Below are positions 39,600-50,572 of a DNA stretch of 64,000 bases, piece after piece. The translations under genes were made by a program, and so were the position numbers. This stretch comes from Crotophaga sulcirostris. Its lineage: Eukaryota; Chordata; Aves; Cuculiformes; Crotophagidae. The notes beneath the pieces are model-generated. The model was not told the DNA's origin. It saw nothing but the letters and a program-made list of their open reading frames with translations, and ran no database searches. The stretch's first letter is position 1. Every line of letters begins with the position of its first letter. The DNA is taken from positions 525,009 through 589,008 of the forward strand of contig VYZB01000389.1 in NCBI GenBank assembly GCA_013397455.1. Reading direction: 5' to 3'.

Positions 39600-39792
39600 C
39601 GTATCACAGTATTACAAGATTGGAAAGGATATCTGAGATCATCGAGTCCAACCTATAACCCAACACCAACACCAACCCATCATCTAAACCGTGGCACTGA
39701 GTGCCTCATCCAATCTCCTCTTAAACACCTTCAGAATCAGCGACTCCACCACCTCCCTGGGCAGCGTATTCCATGGCTAATTACCCTTTCAA
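39600..39792 (-). mobile_element. CR1 non-LTR retrotransposon, strongly truncated (copy 9)
   Basis: It reads GTATCACAGTATTACAAGAT at the tail, then the 3' UTR and about 35 ORF2 codons up to the Trp-Asn-Ala-Leu region and ends at TTACCCTTTCAATC. At about 193 bp it is the shortest of the family here. It carries more private changes (GATATC for GACCTC, a one-base deletion in CCAATGGCC giving a frameshift) and has the SATV and AACACCAAC variants. Confidence 0.92.
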
Positions 39793-42700
39793 TCTTTCAT
39801 GCTAAAGCAGAGAAATAGTAAGATGTGTTTTATAATAGCAACAACCCAACAAAACTGCTCAGGTCACATGTGGTAACACATTGGACAACTGAATGGGGAG
39901 ATTTCAATACCTTCAAAAATCACATTGAGGCAGAGATATACCCTACACAAGAGATTGTGAGGCTGTTGTTAGTTTCTGGCATTTATTATGACTTCTCCAG
40001 CCCAAAATGACTGCCCCAAAATATTATTTAAGTATAACAACAGAGTCTGACCTGGATTAAGTTCAGGATTTCTGGGGAGAATCACAGGGGTGAAAAGTTA
40101 ACCAACAGCTTTGCAAAGACTAGTGCTGTAGCAAGAACGGGTGAAAGAAGGGGAAGGGAACTGATGTTGCAGAAAATGTGGATTTGGTCCAAGCAAAATA
40201 ATTCGCAACTTCGGAAATAGACCTTTTTTTTAATAGGGGAGTGGAGGTGTAGGACCAGAAGTAATCTTCAACTTTTCATTCAGTCTTCTAATTCTTTCTG
40301 TATTATGTTCCTACCCCATTTAATAATAATTAAAAAAAAAAAAAAGAAGAATAAATTCTACAGTACACATCAGCTCAATTTATTAATAAACTAGACAAGC
40401 CAAGTATCCCAGCCACAGTAGTTAATTAAGCAGTTCATAAGACCCTACGCAGGCCTGGGAAAAAGTGGCAATAAGGAGGTAACTGAAAGCTCTAAGTCAC
40501 CTGCTGGGGGCTTGGGCTGCCTCTTTTCAAGTCTCTCTCTTAGGGTTCAGCAGTCTCTGGATGTACCTTTTTAGCTACACCTCTGAAGGAAAAAGCTAAA
40601 AATATACTTGAGAGAGTGTGTACATGCCCTAAAGTGTATGCACATGCTCTCTCCTGGCCCCAGCCACTTCGCATTTTTCTTTTACTAAATCTAGCATTCT
40701 TAGGAGGTTCTCTGTACAGCACAGGGAAAATTGTGTGCATAAGCAATAGTGAAACATAATTAATAATATTCTTTCTAGACAGAGAAGTAAGGACAAGGGT
40801 TTACATTATGGTGCGCTGGCAGAATGAAAGAACAACTACAGTCAATGAAAAATAAAATTGCTGGACAAAATGAGTTCTTGACTTTACTTTTTCTCATAAA
40901 TTAAAATATTCCATTTCCTTTTTCTCTCTCTTTTTTTCTTTTTTTTTGGTACAAATTTTATGATTCCACTTTTTTGAATGAGAGCGGCTGTGAGAAAGTC
41001 TTAAGAGATACAAAGAAGAAGTTTCATCAAACAACAGTAGAGTACATAGCATATTAGTATTCAAGTTTCATTCCCAGTTCCACAGTTGCATTACTTTTGC
41101 AAATTTACAACAAAGAAAGCCAAAAGGTCCTTTCAAATTCTCTGGTACTGCTTAATTTCTTCTGAATAATTTACCTGCCACTAGCTGTTTGTTCTATAAT
41201 AATTCAAAGAAAACTGGTTGTGCCAAAAGTCTAAAAAAATGAAAAGTGCTTCTAGAATATATTAAAAAGTTAAAGTAAATTGAAAGCCTTCAGGATACTG
41301 TCAGTCATACACAGCTAGTATGAATAGCATTGATGATTACTGGCTTAGGAGACTGAAAACATGATGCTACTCTAAACATGATGCTTCCAGTACCTCTTAC
41401 CAGATCAAAATTGGAGGATAAACTATGAACTTTCATTATCTTTATGAAAATTATTATTTGAAGAAAATGTAGGATGCGAATAGAAGTAATTCAGGTCTTT
41501 GAGTGCTCATCCTTCTATATCCAACAGCCTTCTTTAAATACCTAGTTTTCTAATGTTCTATGGTGAAAAAAACAAGAGCTATCACAGTTTTTAAAGTTTG
41601 CTCTTTCCAGCACACAGCCTATTTAGTTTGCTAAGTTAATTTATCAAATTGCATTTGAAGTACACTAGTATTTAACCCTGGACTTTGCAGATGAATTAGC
41701 ATATCGATATTGAGTGACTTATGGGAAAGAAACCCACAAGCTAACAAGTAATTGATGTTAGAAAACATAATGAAGTATATTATCCCACAGTTCAGTTCCT
41801 TACAAATATTGCCCACAGAGAATAACACTGAGCCAATAATGACTGGTCAAAATCTCAACTAATTTCTGTCTTTCAAAACTCCAGTTCTACATCCACTGCT
41901 TTTTACAAGGGAGGAACACTTAATTGCTTTTCCATCAAATCACTTTTCAAGAATAAAAAAGGCTGCCTTCTAGACGATTCGCTTGTAATTGAGCTAGACT
42001 TAGGTCAGGAATAAGGATTTCAAGAAAAATCAAATTCAACAACTTATGAGGAATAACAAGAGGAATATCAAAGGGTATCCTCCCCACTCTACTTTTGACA
42101 GAATGAATTAGTTTGTAGAGTTTAGAATATCTTTGGGAGGAAAATAAACATAGCATTTGGTCTTATAATATTTTATAATCTACACAGATTTTGCATATTT
42201 ACAGTTCTCAGAGATAAAAATAAACAGACAGTTACTGGACACGACATTTTAATTTTGTTAGGCCATGAAGTTTCATGGCCCTAGTACATTTGGAAATGAG
42301 AAGCTCTAGCACCTTGTGGAGAATTAAATGATATAAAAGGGTTTCGTCTAAACATTATATCTTTGCTTGAGAAGGTAAGTGCGGGCAATTAACCCGTTCA
42401 ATGACCTCTGACTGCACATCTAGCTAAGGAGCTCCCTCACCGCCCTACACCACTATATCACATTTTTTAAAGATGAACAAAGCAACTTGGGTTCACGCAA
42501 GGTTTATGCAATCAGGAGATGTTTGTTACTGTAAGAAATTAAAGACTTTCCCTGGGAAAGTGAGATTACGTGTAAAACTTCTGTATATTGAGTTTGGAGT
42601 AATCAACTTTCTGCAAAACCATGATACAGGAGGCTGTGTAAGTTATCCTGGTCATGGTGTAAGGAGTTGAGGTGAGACCCTCTCTCTGGGGAGGGCCAAC

Positions 42701-43870
42701 AATTATAAAATAAAATCAGAAGACTCAATTTTGCAAATCCTTAACAAAGTCATTTTCCTAAAATGAACAGGTATTGATTTTCACCATCTGATGGGGAACT
42801 AGTAACCACAGAGAAAAACTGAATAAACCAAGTTATGATCCTCCAGAATATCAGGGTTCCTTTTGTTTGTATATTTGTACAGGGGAAACATATTCTCATA
42901 GTTGAAAACATTTGTAAACATTTACCATCTAAGGACAAAATGGAGAAAATGAAGATGCCCACAATAATGATAATTCAGAATGGGATAAATGTCTTTGGGA
43001 ACTATCTCTGGTATTGCATATCAAGGTTTCTGTGTCAAGAGCTCACTAACAAGCAAGTTCATAGAAATTTAGAAAGTTTATGATCCATTACAAGTATCTG
43101 TGCAAAATAAATCCTGAATGTGGGAACTTGAAGAGTTATATGGCTCTGTTTGGAGAAAGCGTTAGATCACAAAGTAACAACTCACCTGAGACCAGGCAGA
43201 ACTAGCCTGATTCTAGGTGATTCCACTCCATCTACAAACCATACTTAGTGCAGTGATAACCAGTTACATTGATGTGGTAACCATAATATAGAGGTAGGGG
43301 CATGCAGGAGAGAACAAGAGAGACTGAGGTGGGAATGAAAAATTGCTTCTAGCATTGCATTGTTCAGAGAACTAAACAATCCACAAACCACTAAAACCCA
43401 GTCAGGCTTGTAGGCTTGTACATGTATATCTTACTATGCCACATTTTTTTTACAGCCCCTGCAAATATTTATCTTATCTGAACTGCTAGTAAGTAATAAT
43501 TACAAAGATAGAAATAACTGAAAACAATACAAAGTTGTGCTGTTAAGCAAAAAGCTGCTATTATTCAACTCAGCAGAGTTATGATCTCTATTTACTGAAA
43601 GCTGATCGACAACTTCCCAACACCACTCCAGTACCACTGGAGGCCCTGGTATTTAAAATAACGCATAGGGATTGCAGGAGATTTGTGGCACCTCCAGGCT
43701 CCTTCTGACCATGCCTGGATGCATTCTGTGGCAAAAATACCACCAGTACTGGAGCAATGGATCACCTTGGGGTTCCTTTTCACAAAAACTCCAGGGGGAC
43801 TGAGAGAATGTGATGAAGGTACGATGGAGGTGGATTCATTATACAGATGAAGTTACTTTAAAGGGAAAGC
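39793..43870. other. Unique AT-rich non-coding sequence
   Basis: No gene is recognised over 4.1 kb. A poly-A run lies at 40331-40345 and a T-rich run near 40928-40947. A 20-bp perfect inverted repeat at 42.26 kb is listed separately. ORFs at 40540-40746, 41631-42156 and 42473-43083 and the minus-strand ORF at 43592-43783 are unremarkable. Confidence 0.5.
42261..42280. repeat. Perfect inverted repeat, 9-bp arms, 2-nt spacer
   Basis: GGCCATGAA and TTCATGGCC flank GT. The arms are fairly GC-rich for this region, which makes chance less likely than for the AT-rich palindromes. It looks like a dimeric protein-binding site or hairpin, with no assigned role. Confidence 0.75.
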
Positions 43871-44322
43871 GAAGGAGAGCAATGAAGATGGTGAAGGGTT
43901 TGGAGCACAAGCCCTACGAGAAGCGACTGAGGGAGCTGGGGCTGTTTAACCTGAAAAAGAGGAGGCTCAGGGGTGACATTATTGCTCTCTACAACTACCT
44001 AAAAGGAGGTTGTAGTCAGACAGGGGTTGGTCTCTTCTCTCAGGTGACCAGTGACAGAACTAGAGGACATGGACTCAAGCTTCGTCAGGGAAAGTTTAGG
44101 CTTGATATTAGGAAAAAGTTCTTCCCTGAAAGGGTGATTGGCCATTGGAATGCGCTGCCCAGGGAGGTGGTGGAGTCGCCATCCCTGGAGGTGTTTAAGA
44201 GGAGATTGGATGAGGCACTCAGTGTCATGGTTTAGATGATGGGTTGGTGTTAGTGTTGGGTTATAGGTTGGACTCGATGATCTCAAAGGTCTTTTCCAAC
44301 CTTGTAATACTGTGATACTGTG
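43871..44322 (+). mobile_element. CR1 non-LTR retrotransposon, 5'-truncated (copy 10)
   Basis: CR1 similarity starts at AGGAGAGCAATGAAGATGG and runs to the tail TGTGATACTGTG. The 3' UTR has CTCAAAGG where most copies have CTCAGAGG, as also in copies 7 and 8. It encodes KFFPER and SVMV-stop. Confidence 0.95.
43873..44235 (+). pseudogene. CR1 ORF2 C-terminal remnant, fully open
   Basis: The CR1 part begins [16 protein letters not shown], continues [44 protein letters not shown] and [14 protein letters not shown], and ends at a TAG stop. The frame stays open upstream of the CR1 junction to 43810, so an ATG-started 141-codon ORF mixes about 20 codons of unrelated sequence with CR1. I see no promoter or splice signals that would make it a gene. 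Confidence 0.88.
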
Positions 44323-46904
44323 AAACTTAGGAGGTCATTTTTCCATTTTAGGAATACCAACATCAATAGGAGAAATACAGCAAGGTAAATAAATCCATTG
44401 ATATCTCTACATCACCTACAGGTAGGATAACAGGTTAAAATCTGCAGATTAAATAAACAGAGAAAAGCAGATAGTACCTTTTTAATCCTGCAAATAACGT
44501 TTGGCCTGTCTGTGAAAAAAAACCCTGAATTTTGTCTTCTTGAAATGACACAGCAGATCCAGTTTGCTTTGCCAGGCTCGGAATTACAGAGTGTCAGTGC
44601 TGTGGACTACTTAAGAAACTAAACTAACAGGCAGTGAAAAAAAAAAATCAACTCTCTGATAATATTGTAGCGAAAGAGTATATTACTTTTACAGAATGTC
44701 TCAGTTTAAAGAATAACTGAACAAAACAAAAAACATGAAGTATGAAACATATTCAACAAGCAGATGGTGTGAGAATAATTTGGGAAGCTGATATCCAGTT
44801 AAAAACACTGCCTAATAACTGGCAACACAAGGAACCGGTGGCATTTGTTCTGTAAGGGGATACAGTGGGTGTTCTGCTAGCTGAAGACCAGCTGCAATGT
44901 GAAATTACAGAAAGGAGGCAAAAGGAAAAGAAGCAGAAGCAATTATTGCAGAGACGAAATAGAGCAGAAAAGTGGAAACATGGAATTGAAATGAAAGCAT
45001 GGCAATCAAGCAAAAGCAGTAGGAAAGTAAAATGAAAATATTTTGTTTCCAAACAATTAATTAGAAAGATAATTTAGGATCTTTGTCAACCATATCTGAA
45101 GTCTACTTGTTATGGATCACAAACTCATATTGGTACTATTATTGTGTCAGTCACCACCCTTTTATTAACTGTATTACTTTATATCACACTTCATTCATGC
45201 ACTTACCTATAATTAAGCACCTCTCTTATGCTGCATCTTTTTAACAGTCCAAATCACCTTGAAAATGCTGCAGGGCAAAATACTGACATGCCTCTCAGCA
45301 CAGGTATCAGAAACAAGTTTAAGAACATCATGTTAGCTCTGACTGATTTTAAGAAGGATCCTTCAAGAGCACATCTGTACTTGACACTGTTCCGAGCCTG
45401 GTTAAGTTCTGACAATGTATTTTTACCTTGCAGCAGATCTGGCAAACCTTGTTAATCCTTCTTGGGGCATGTATGTCACCAGATTGGAGATAACACATGA
45501 ACTGCATTTTAAGAAGTGAAATGTCATCTCTCTAGAGGCCTCTTAGCACTTTCGAAAATGCTGATGGACAATCTAGTCTTTTCACTATGCCCTGTCTTGG
45601 CCTCTCAAAGTGATTAGCTCCTAGAAAGCTCAGAGAACTGCAACTCACAAAATTTCTATTCAGAAACTCTCCCAACTGACCAAATATTAATGGATTCTTT
45701 GTCAGAATATTCAACAGGGCTTCTGCAGAAAATCAAGCTTTCAAAATATTTTGCCTACGAATTCGCTCCAAGGAAATACACTATAAAATATACGCCACAG
45801 CAATGACCAGTAATTATTTGTATAAAATATCAGCTTTCACCAGAGCTATCCCTCCACCTTTTTTGGGTTTACTTCCATCTTTATTTAGAAAAGATTTACA
45901 TAGCAAATATCTCTCGTGGACATTCATATTTATTAGTGTTGTATCATTTTTTCTTGCAATCATAATGAAGATTGATTTAATCTCAACAGCATTAGCCTCT
46001 TGCCAACTGAATACTGTTCTCATAAGTCAGTAACAAAATTCTTTATGATGGTGCTGTTTAGCATTCCACTTTCTAAAATATTGACTTTCATAAAAGACAG
46101 TTTATTTATTTATATTTAAAAGCTCATTTATACTGAAGAAACAAAAATGATGGGGAAACAAACAGAAATATTTTTGCCGCTTTTTGAAGGATCATCCAGC
46201 AGGTCATGAGCATCTCTCTGCTAAGAACTGTAAGGGGTTAAATAATTTATCTTTTCACATGCACCTGAATTAAATGTCACTTTTCTCATTCAGGTCATGT
46301 GGTAGCAATTTCATCAAAATTAGAGCACACTCAACAGTTGCTAATGACTGACACTACCATCTTCTCACAAAGCATTAGGTATGGGAGAAGTGGCTACATA
46401 CCACAGTTTTCAGAGTGAACAGGAAGTCCCTTTCGTGTCTTTCTCTTTTAAATACCTGTCCATCTAAAAGGCATATATCCATCTGCCAAGGTATTGAAGG
46501 AGAGAGTTCATTTCTTTTTTGTTTCAAACACATTTCTCCCTGTGTGTTGAAATGCTTGGATTCATCGCTAAAATGGAAGGATTTATCAAGTTTTCCTCAT
46601 GGACTTAGATCGTCATTAAAACTCTTCTCAGCTGTTTTAATTACACTTTCCTAGCTGAACCTTAACTACATGGCTAAAGCACCACCCACTTCAGTCTATT
46701 CTGCTTTTTCTGTACTTGGAGAGTAAAGGCTGAACTGTACATTCATATTTGACAGAGCAAGGTGAATACCAGCACATCCTAGGACAAAACTTTTAGACAT
46801 AGTAGTGCAGATGTTTGGTTTTACTAGTACGAGTGCTCCTAGACTCCCTTTAGAACCTCACTGAAATTCACTGATAACAAGAATTAAATAGTTCTAACAA
46901 AGCT

Positions 46905-46976
46905 GGCATATGATTTATGGCATATGCTTGATATGGCATATGCAAAATACTATCATATGCAGGAATCTGCATATGG
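46905..46976. repeat. Cluster of five CATATG palindromes
   Basis: CATATG occurs five times in about 72 bp (first base at 46907, 46921, 46937, 46954, 46970). Several lie in GGCATATGC or its near complement, so copies can pair with each other as well as with themselves. It could be a decayed tandem repeat. Confidence 0.75.
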
Positions 46977-47472
46977 CAGTGTTTTGAGAGCACTAACTGA
47001 AAAAAGATTGGACAAGAACAGTGAAAGAATAAGAAAGAAAACACTGTTGTTGATACTACTGTAGCATATTAATTAGACTGATGACTTTTCAAACCATTAA
47101 ATGAAGAGCTGATTATGTTTTCATACTGTGTCTTTAATGAAAGACTTAATTGTAAAATTGCCCAGTATTTATATTTATATAATTGACATTTTTAAAACAT
47201 AGTGTATAATTATGGGTCGGGCAGAGGTTTGTATCTTAGCAAATGTATAAACTGATGATCTTTGTACTGCTGTCAGGTGATTCATGAAAGATACATTCAG
47301 TTCCTAAAAAAACTATTGGATAGTTGTACGAAGGAACGCATCTGTCAGGGAATATGACAAAAGGGCTTTGTTCCAGTCTGGAATTCTCTGTAGGGATTCC
47401 TGTTTAGGTCAGCTGCCTTCCTCTGCCCAAGCTGCTTTTTCCTATTCTTCAAAATACAACATATTATAGTTG

Positions 47473-47548
47473 TGCACAATATAGTGCATATATATATGCA
47501 CGATATATATATGTATTATATATAAATATATGCACAATATAGTGCATA
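47473..47548. repeat. Duplicated TGCAC-N6-GTGCA unit flanking TA repeats
   Basis: TGCACAATATAGTGCATA occurs identically at 47473-47490 and 47531-47548. Each copy is itself an inverted repeat (TGCAC and GTGCA). TA-rich sequence with further TGCA-ended palindromes lies between them. Confidence 0.8.
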
Positions 47549-48835
47549 AATAATGCCATTAAACAGGTTGGAAACTGTTAATACAACTGTCCTGATAGGA
47601 CTGAAAGTATTCCTTTTTATCAATTAGGAAAGAGGACAAACCATTCACAGGAAATAAGTTTCTGTGCTTCCTAGAAAAGATTGGGTCTAAAATTGGAAAA
47701 AACAAACCCTTTAAATGATTGAGTAAGAAGGAAAAGTAGTCTGGGTGCAGGTTTAAATTTTGTAGTGTTTCTGATGTCCTAATTATCTTTCATTTCGAGT
47801 TAAAAGACCTTTTTGTATCCCCATATAATTTAGAAAGGTGGAAATTAAAAGATTTCTCAGTTTGTTTCCGTGTATTTTTTAAACATTTCTAAATCAATCC
47901 TTCCATAGGTCAACAGAATTATCTGTCATAATATTCCAGCTTCAAATATACCTTGCCTATGACATATCATCTCACCTAAGGAAGATCAAAAGGAACACAG
48001 TGAAAGTGAGTTTTGAAAGCTTAACTTTAAAGAATAATTTTTCATTTGCTAGCTTGAGACTATTTTAAGTTCTTGATATGATTCCAACATTTTCAGGAGA
48101 CTTGTCAACAGCATGGACAGACATATGCAACTTAGATTAGATAAAAAGAGCTGTGAAGATGTAGCAAGAGCAACCTTCAGAATACCAAGAACCTGGAGCA
48201 CTTACTGAAACAGTTAGCCTGGGCTGATGTTCGTGCTGCCACTTCACTATCACAAAAATAAATTAGGTTATGACTTGGTTATGTAAACTTACTCATGAAG
48301 CAAGCAGAACTTTAGATAGGGATGGGAGCTTAACAAAACACAGGGAGGTTTTTTTGGAATTTTTAGAGCACTATTTTCTGTTTGATATATTTGGTTAATT
48401 CATTATCAGTTGGCTAAATCTGGTTCATATCTGCAGAGGGAGTTTCACATGATGATGCAGTATTCCAGCTCTTGCTGCCACATAAGAATAGCCTTATATG
48501 GGGTGAGCCGAGGTACAAATCACAGCTGGATTTAGCAGCTGGGATAAGAGGACCCCGTGAATTAACCCTCTGTGGTGCAAAGTGCGGTGTTTGCCCCCCA
48601 ACAAGCCAGAGACCGCACTTCTACCCACACCTTGCCACTGCCACACGGGTTACACACAACCTTCTTATAACCCACAGAAGAAGAATTTTGCTGTTACAGT
48701 TCTTGCACTTAGTAGGAAGGTTGCAAGTGCTGTTTTACTGGTAGGTATATACTGAATATCTCTATTGGTAAACACAAAACATCAGGCACAGAAAATATAT
48801 CTACAATGCTCCTATTGCAGCTGTGACCTAGCGTA

Positions 48836-49575
48836 CACAGTATCACAGTATTATAAGGTTGGAAAGGACCTCTGAGATCATTCTGTCCAATCTATAACCC
48901 AACACTAACACCAACACATCATCTAAACTATGGCACTGGGTGCCTCAGCCAATCTCCTCTTAAACACCTCCAGGAACGGCGACTCCACCACCTCCCCAAG
49001 CAGCGCATTACAATGGCCAATCACCCTTTCAGGGAAGAACTTCTTCCTAATATCAACCCTAAACTTTTCCTGACAAAACTTGAGACCATGTCCTCTAGTT
49101 CTGTCACCTGAGAGAAGAGACCAACCCCTGCCTGACTACAACTTCCTTTTAGGTAGCTGTAGAGAGCAGTAAGGTCTCCCCTGAGCCTCCTCTTTTTCAG
49201 GCTAAACAGCCCCAGCTCCCTCAGTCGCTCCTCGTAGGGCTTGTGCTCCAAACCCTTCACCATCTTCGTTGCTCTCCTCTGGACACACTCCAGTGTCTTG
49301 ACATCCTTCTCAAACTGCCCAGAACTGCACAAAGGACTCAAGGTGAGGCCTGACCAGTGCTGAGTATAAGAGGATGATAACTTCTCTGGTCCTGCTGGCC
49401 ACGCTATTCCTGATGCAGGCCAGAATACCATTGGCCTTCTTGGCCACTTGGGCACGCTTCTGGCTCATGTTGAGTTTCCTGTCTACCAGCACCCCCAAGT
49501 CCCTTTCTTGGTCAATCCCCACATGCCGATCTAGCCCTGAACTGCTGGATACAAACCAGTGCTGTCCGGATGCCA
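48836..49575 (-). mobile_element. CR1 non-LTR retrotransposon, longest copy here (copy 11)
   Basis: The tail CAGTATCACAGTATTATAAGG is followed by the 3' UTR and ORF2 sequence reaching further 5' than any other copy, to at least the segment encoding [19 protein letters not shown] and probably about 15-20 codons beyond. The exact 5' end is uncertain (roughly 49535-49600). It is a KFFPER-type copy. It is the first of three mobile elements in 2 kb. Confidence 0.94.
49018..49575 (-). pseudogene. CR1 ORF2 remnant with two frameshifting deletions
   Basis: Two overlapping frames cover the region. One (49310-49522) has [33 protein letters not shown] and [14 protein letters not shown], typical of the sequence just after the reverse transcriptase core. 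The other (49021-49455) resumes with [20 protein letters not shown]. The switch matches a short deletion of about 5 bp near 49316-49320, after CAGTTCTGGG in element orientation. A second deletion of about 7 bp near 49108, where other copies have GTCACTGGTCACCTG, throws the end out of frame. The protein is destroyed. Confidence 0.88.
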
Positions 49576-49854
49576 GTATATTTACTTGCTTCTGTGGATT
49601 TTACCACCAAATGACTAAATTGCAAAGGTAACAATACCTATTATTATTAATGTTGCATGTAGATACAAAATTATACTCAGATGAAGGTCTAGTTTCTATT
49701 TATTACACTCAGCATGCTTTTCCCATATAGTTTCTGATATTTATGATGAAATGCTGATATTTAGCATGTATACTGAGTAATACATTTGTTTACAAGCCTA
49801 AAGCCTGTAACAAAACACTCAGATATTTATCATCTTATATTAAATCTATGCCAG
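49576..49854. other. Unique spacer between CR1 and LTR
   Basis: This is about 280 bp of AT-rich sequence with no feature recognised. Confidence 0.45.
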
Positions 49855-50035
49855 TGTGGTGGATTGACCTCGGCTGGGTACCAGGTGCCCACCAAGTCAC
49901 TATATCACTCCCCTCCTCACATGGACAGTGGAGAGAAAAATAAAATAAAAAGGCTCATGGGTCAAAATAAGGACAAGGAGAGATTGCTCACCAATTACCA
50001 TCATGAGCAAAACAGACTGAACTCAGAGAAATGAC

Positions 50036-50041
50036 TTTATT
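50036..50041 (-). terminator. Polyadenylation signal of the solo LTR
   Basis: The plus strand TTTATT is AATAAA on the minus strand, the sense strand inferred for the LTR. Its position about 180 bp before the LTR 3' end is compatible with the R region. Activity is unknown. Confidence 0.4.
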
Positions 50042-50257
50042 GAATCAGAATCGAATCAGAATAGGATAATGAGAACAATAAAACTAAATCTTAGAACACT
50101 TTACCCCACCCCTCCCTTCTTCCCAGGCTCAACTTTTCTCCTGATTTTTCTACCTCCTCCCCCTGATCAATAGAGGGAATGGGTGAATGGGGACTGCGGT
50201 CACCCCTCTCTCCCAGCTGCTCTTGTGCAGCATTTTTGCACTCACCCCTCCGCCTTG

Positions 50258-50264
50258 TTAAAAT
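50258..50264 (-). promoter_or_regulatory. TATA-like box of the solo LTR
   Basis: On the minus strand the sequence GGGATAACATTTTAAC contains ATTTTAA, a degenerate TATA box. Related avian LTRs, as I recall them, have a better TATA at this point, so this one may be weakened by mutation. Confidence 0.3.
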
Positions 50265-50572
50265 GTTATCCCAGGGGTGCTGTCCTTGACCAGTGCTGGA
50301 TCTGTCTTGGAGTCCGCTGGCATTGGCTCCATCAGACATGGGGGGAGCTTCCAACAGCTTCTCATGGAAGTCACCCCCTAGAGTTCCCCCCACTACCAAA
50401 ACCTTGCCACACAAACCTGACATGGCCAGATTCTTTGTTTCAGTTGAACACTTAGTTAGAACTTTGATAATCATCAGTAAAATAAAATATTGTCATTAGT
50501 GTCAATTTTGTCTCCTGGATAGCTGTCTTGGTCTGATTATTATTTTAAAATCTTTAGATTTTAAATATCTCT

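Larger units (their letters stand above)
44323..48835. other. Unique AT-rich non-coding sequence
   Basis: No gene is recognised over 4.5 kb. It contains a purine-rich tract (about 44900-44975), the CATATG cluster at 46.9 kb and the duplicated TGCAC/GTGCA unit at 47.5 kb. A somewhat GC-richer patch at 48.47-48.74 kb is open for 90 codons. ORFs at 44753-45052, 45228-45455, 45803-46033 and 46415-46654 lack known motifs. Confidence 0.5.
49855..50422 (-). mobile_element. Solo LTR of an endogenous retrovirus (ERVL-type, tentative class)
   Basis: A 568-bp block begins TGTGGTGGATTGACC and ends ACAAACCTGACA, so it has TG...CA ends. Its text matches my recollection of a widespread avian LTR: CCAGGTGCCCACCAAG, CACTCCCCTCCTCA, AGGATAATGAGAA, ACCCCTCCCTTC and CCAAAACCTTGCCAC. 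In minus orientation it has a TATA-like ATTTTAA (50258-50264) and an AATAAA signal about 220 bp downstream (50036-50041), the expected LTR order. The pentamer GCCAG flanks it (49850-49854 and 50425-50429), but the right copy is 2 bp outside the CA end. No internal retroviral genes are present, so it is a solo LTR. The ERVL assignment is uncertain. Confidence 0.78.

Noticed and set aside
47555..47600. AACAGGTTGGAAACTG as a possible CR1 end
   Set aside because: Only GGTTGGAAA matches; neither the tail nor the rest of the 3' UTR is present.
50091..50474. 127-codon minus-strand ORF
   Set aside because: It lies almost wholly inside the solo LTR. LTRs are non-coding, and the frame has no retroviral protein motif.
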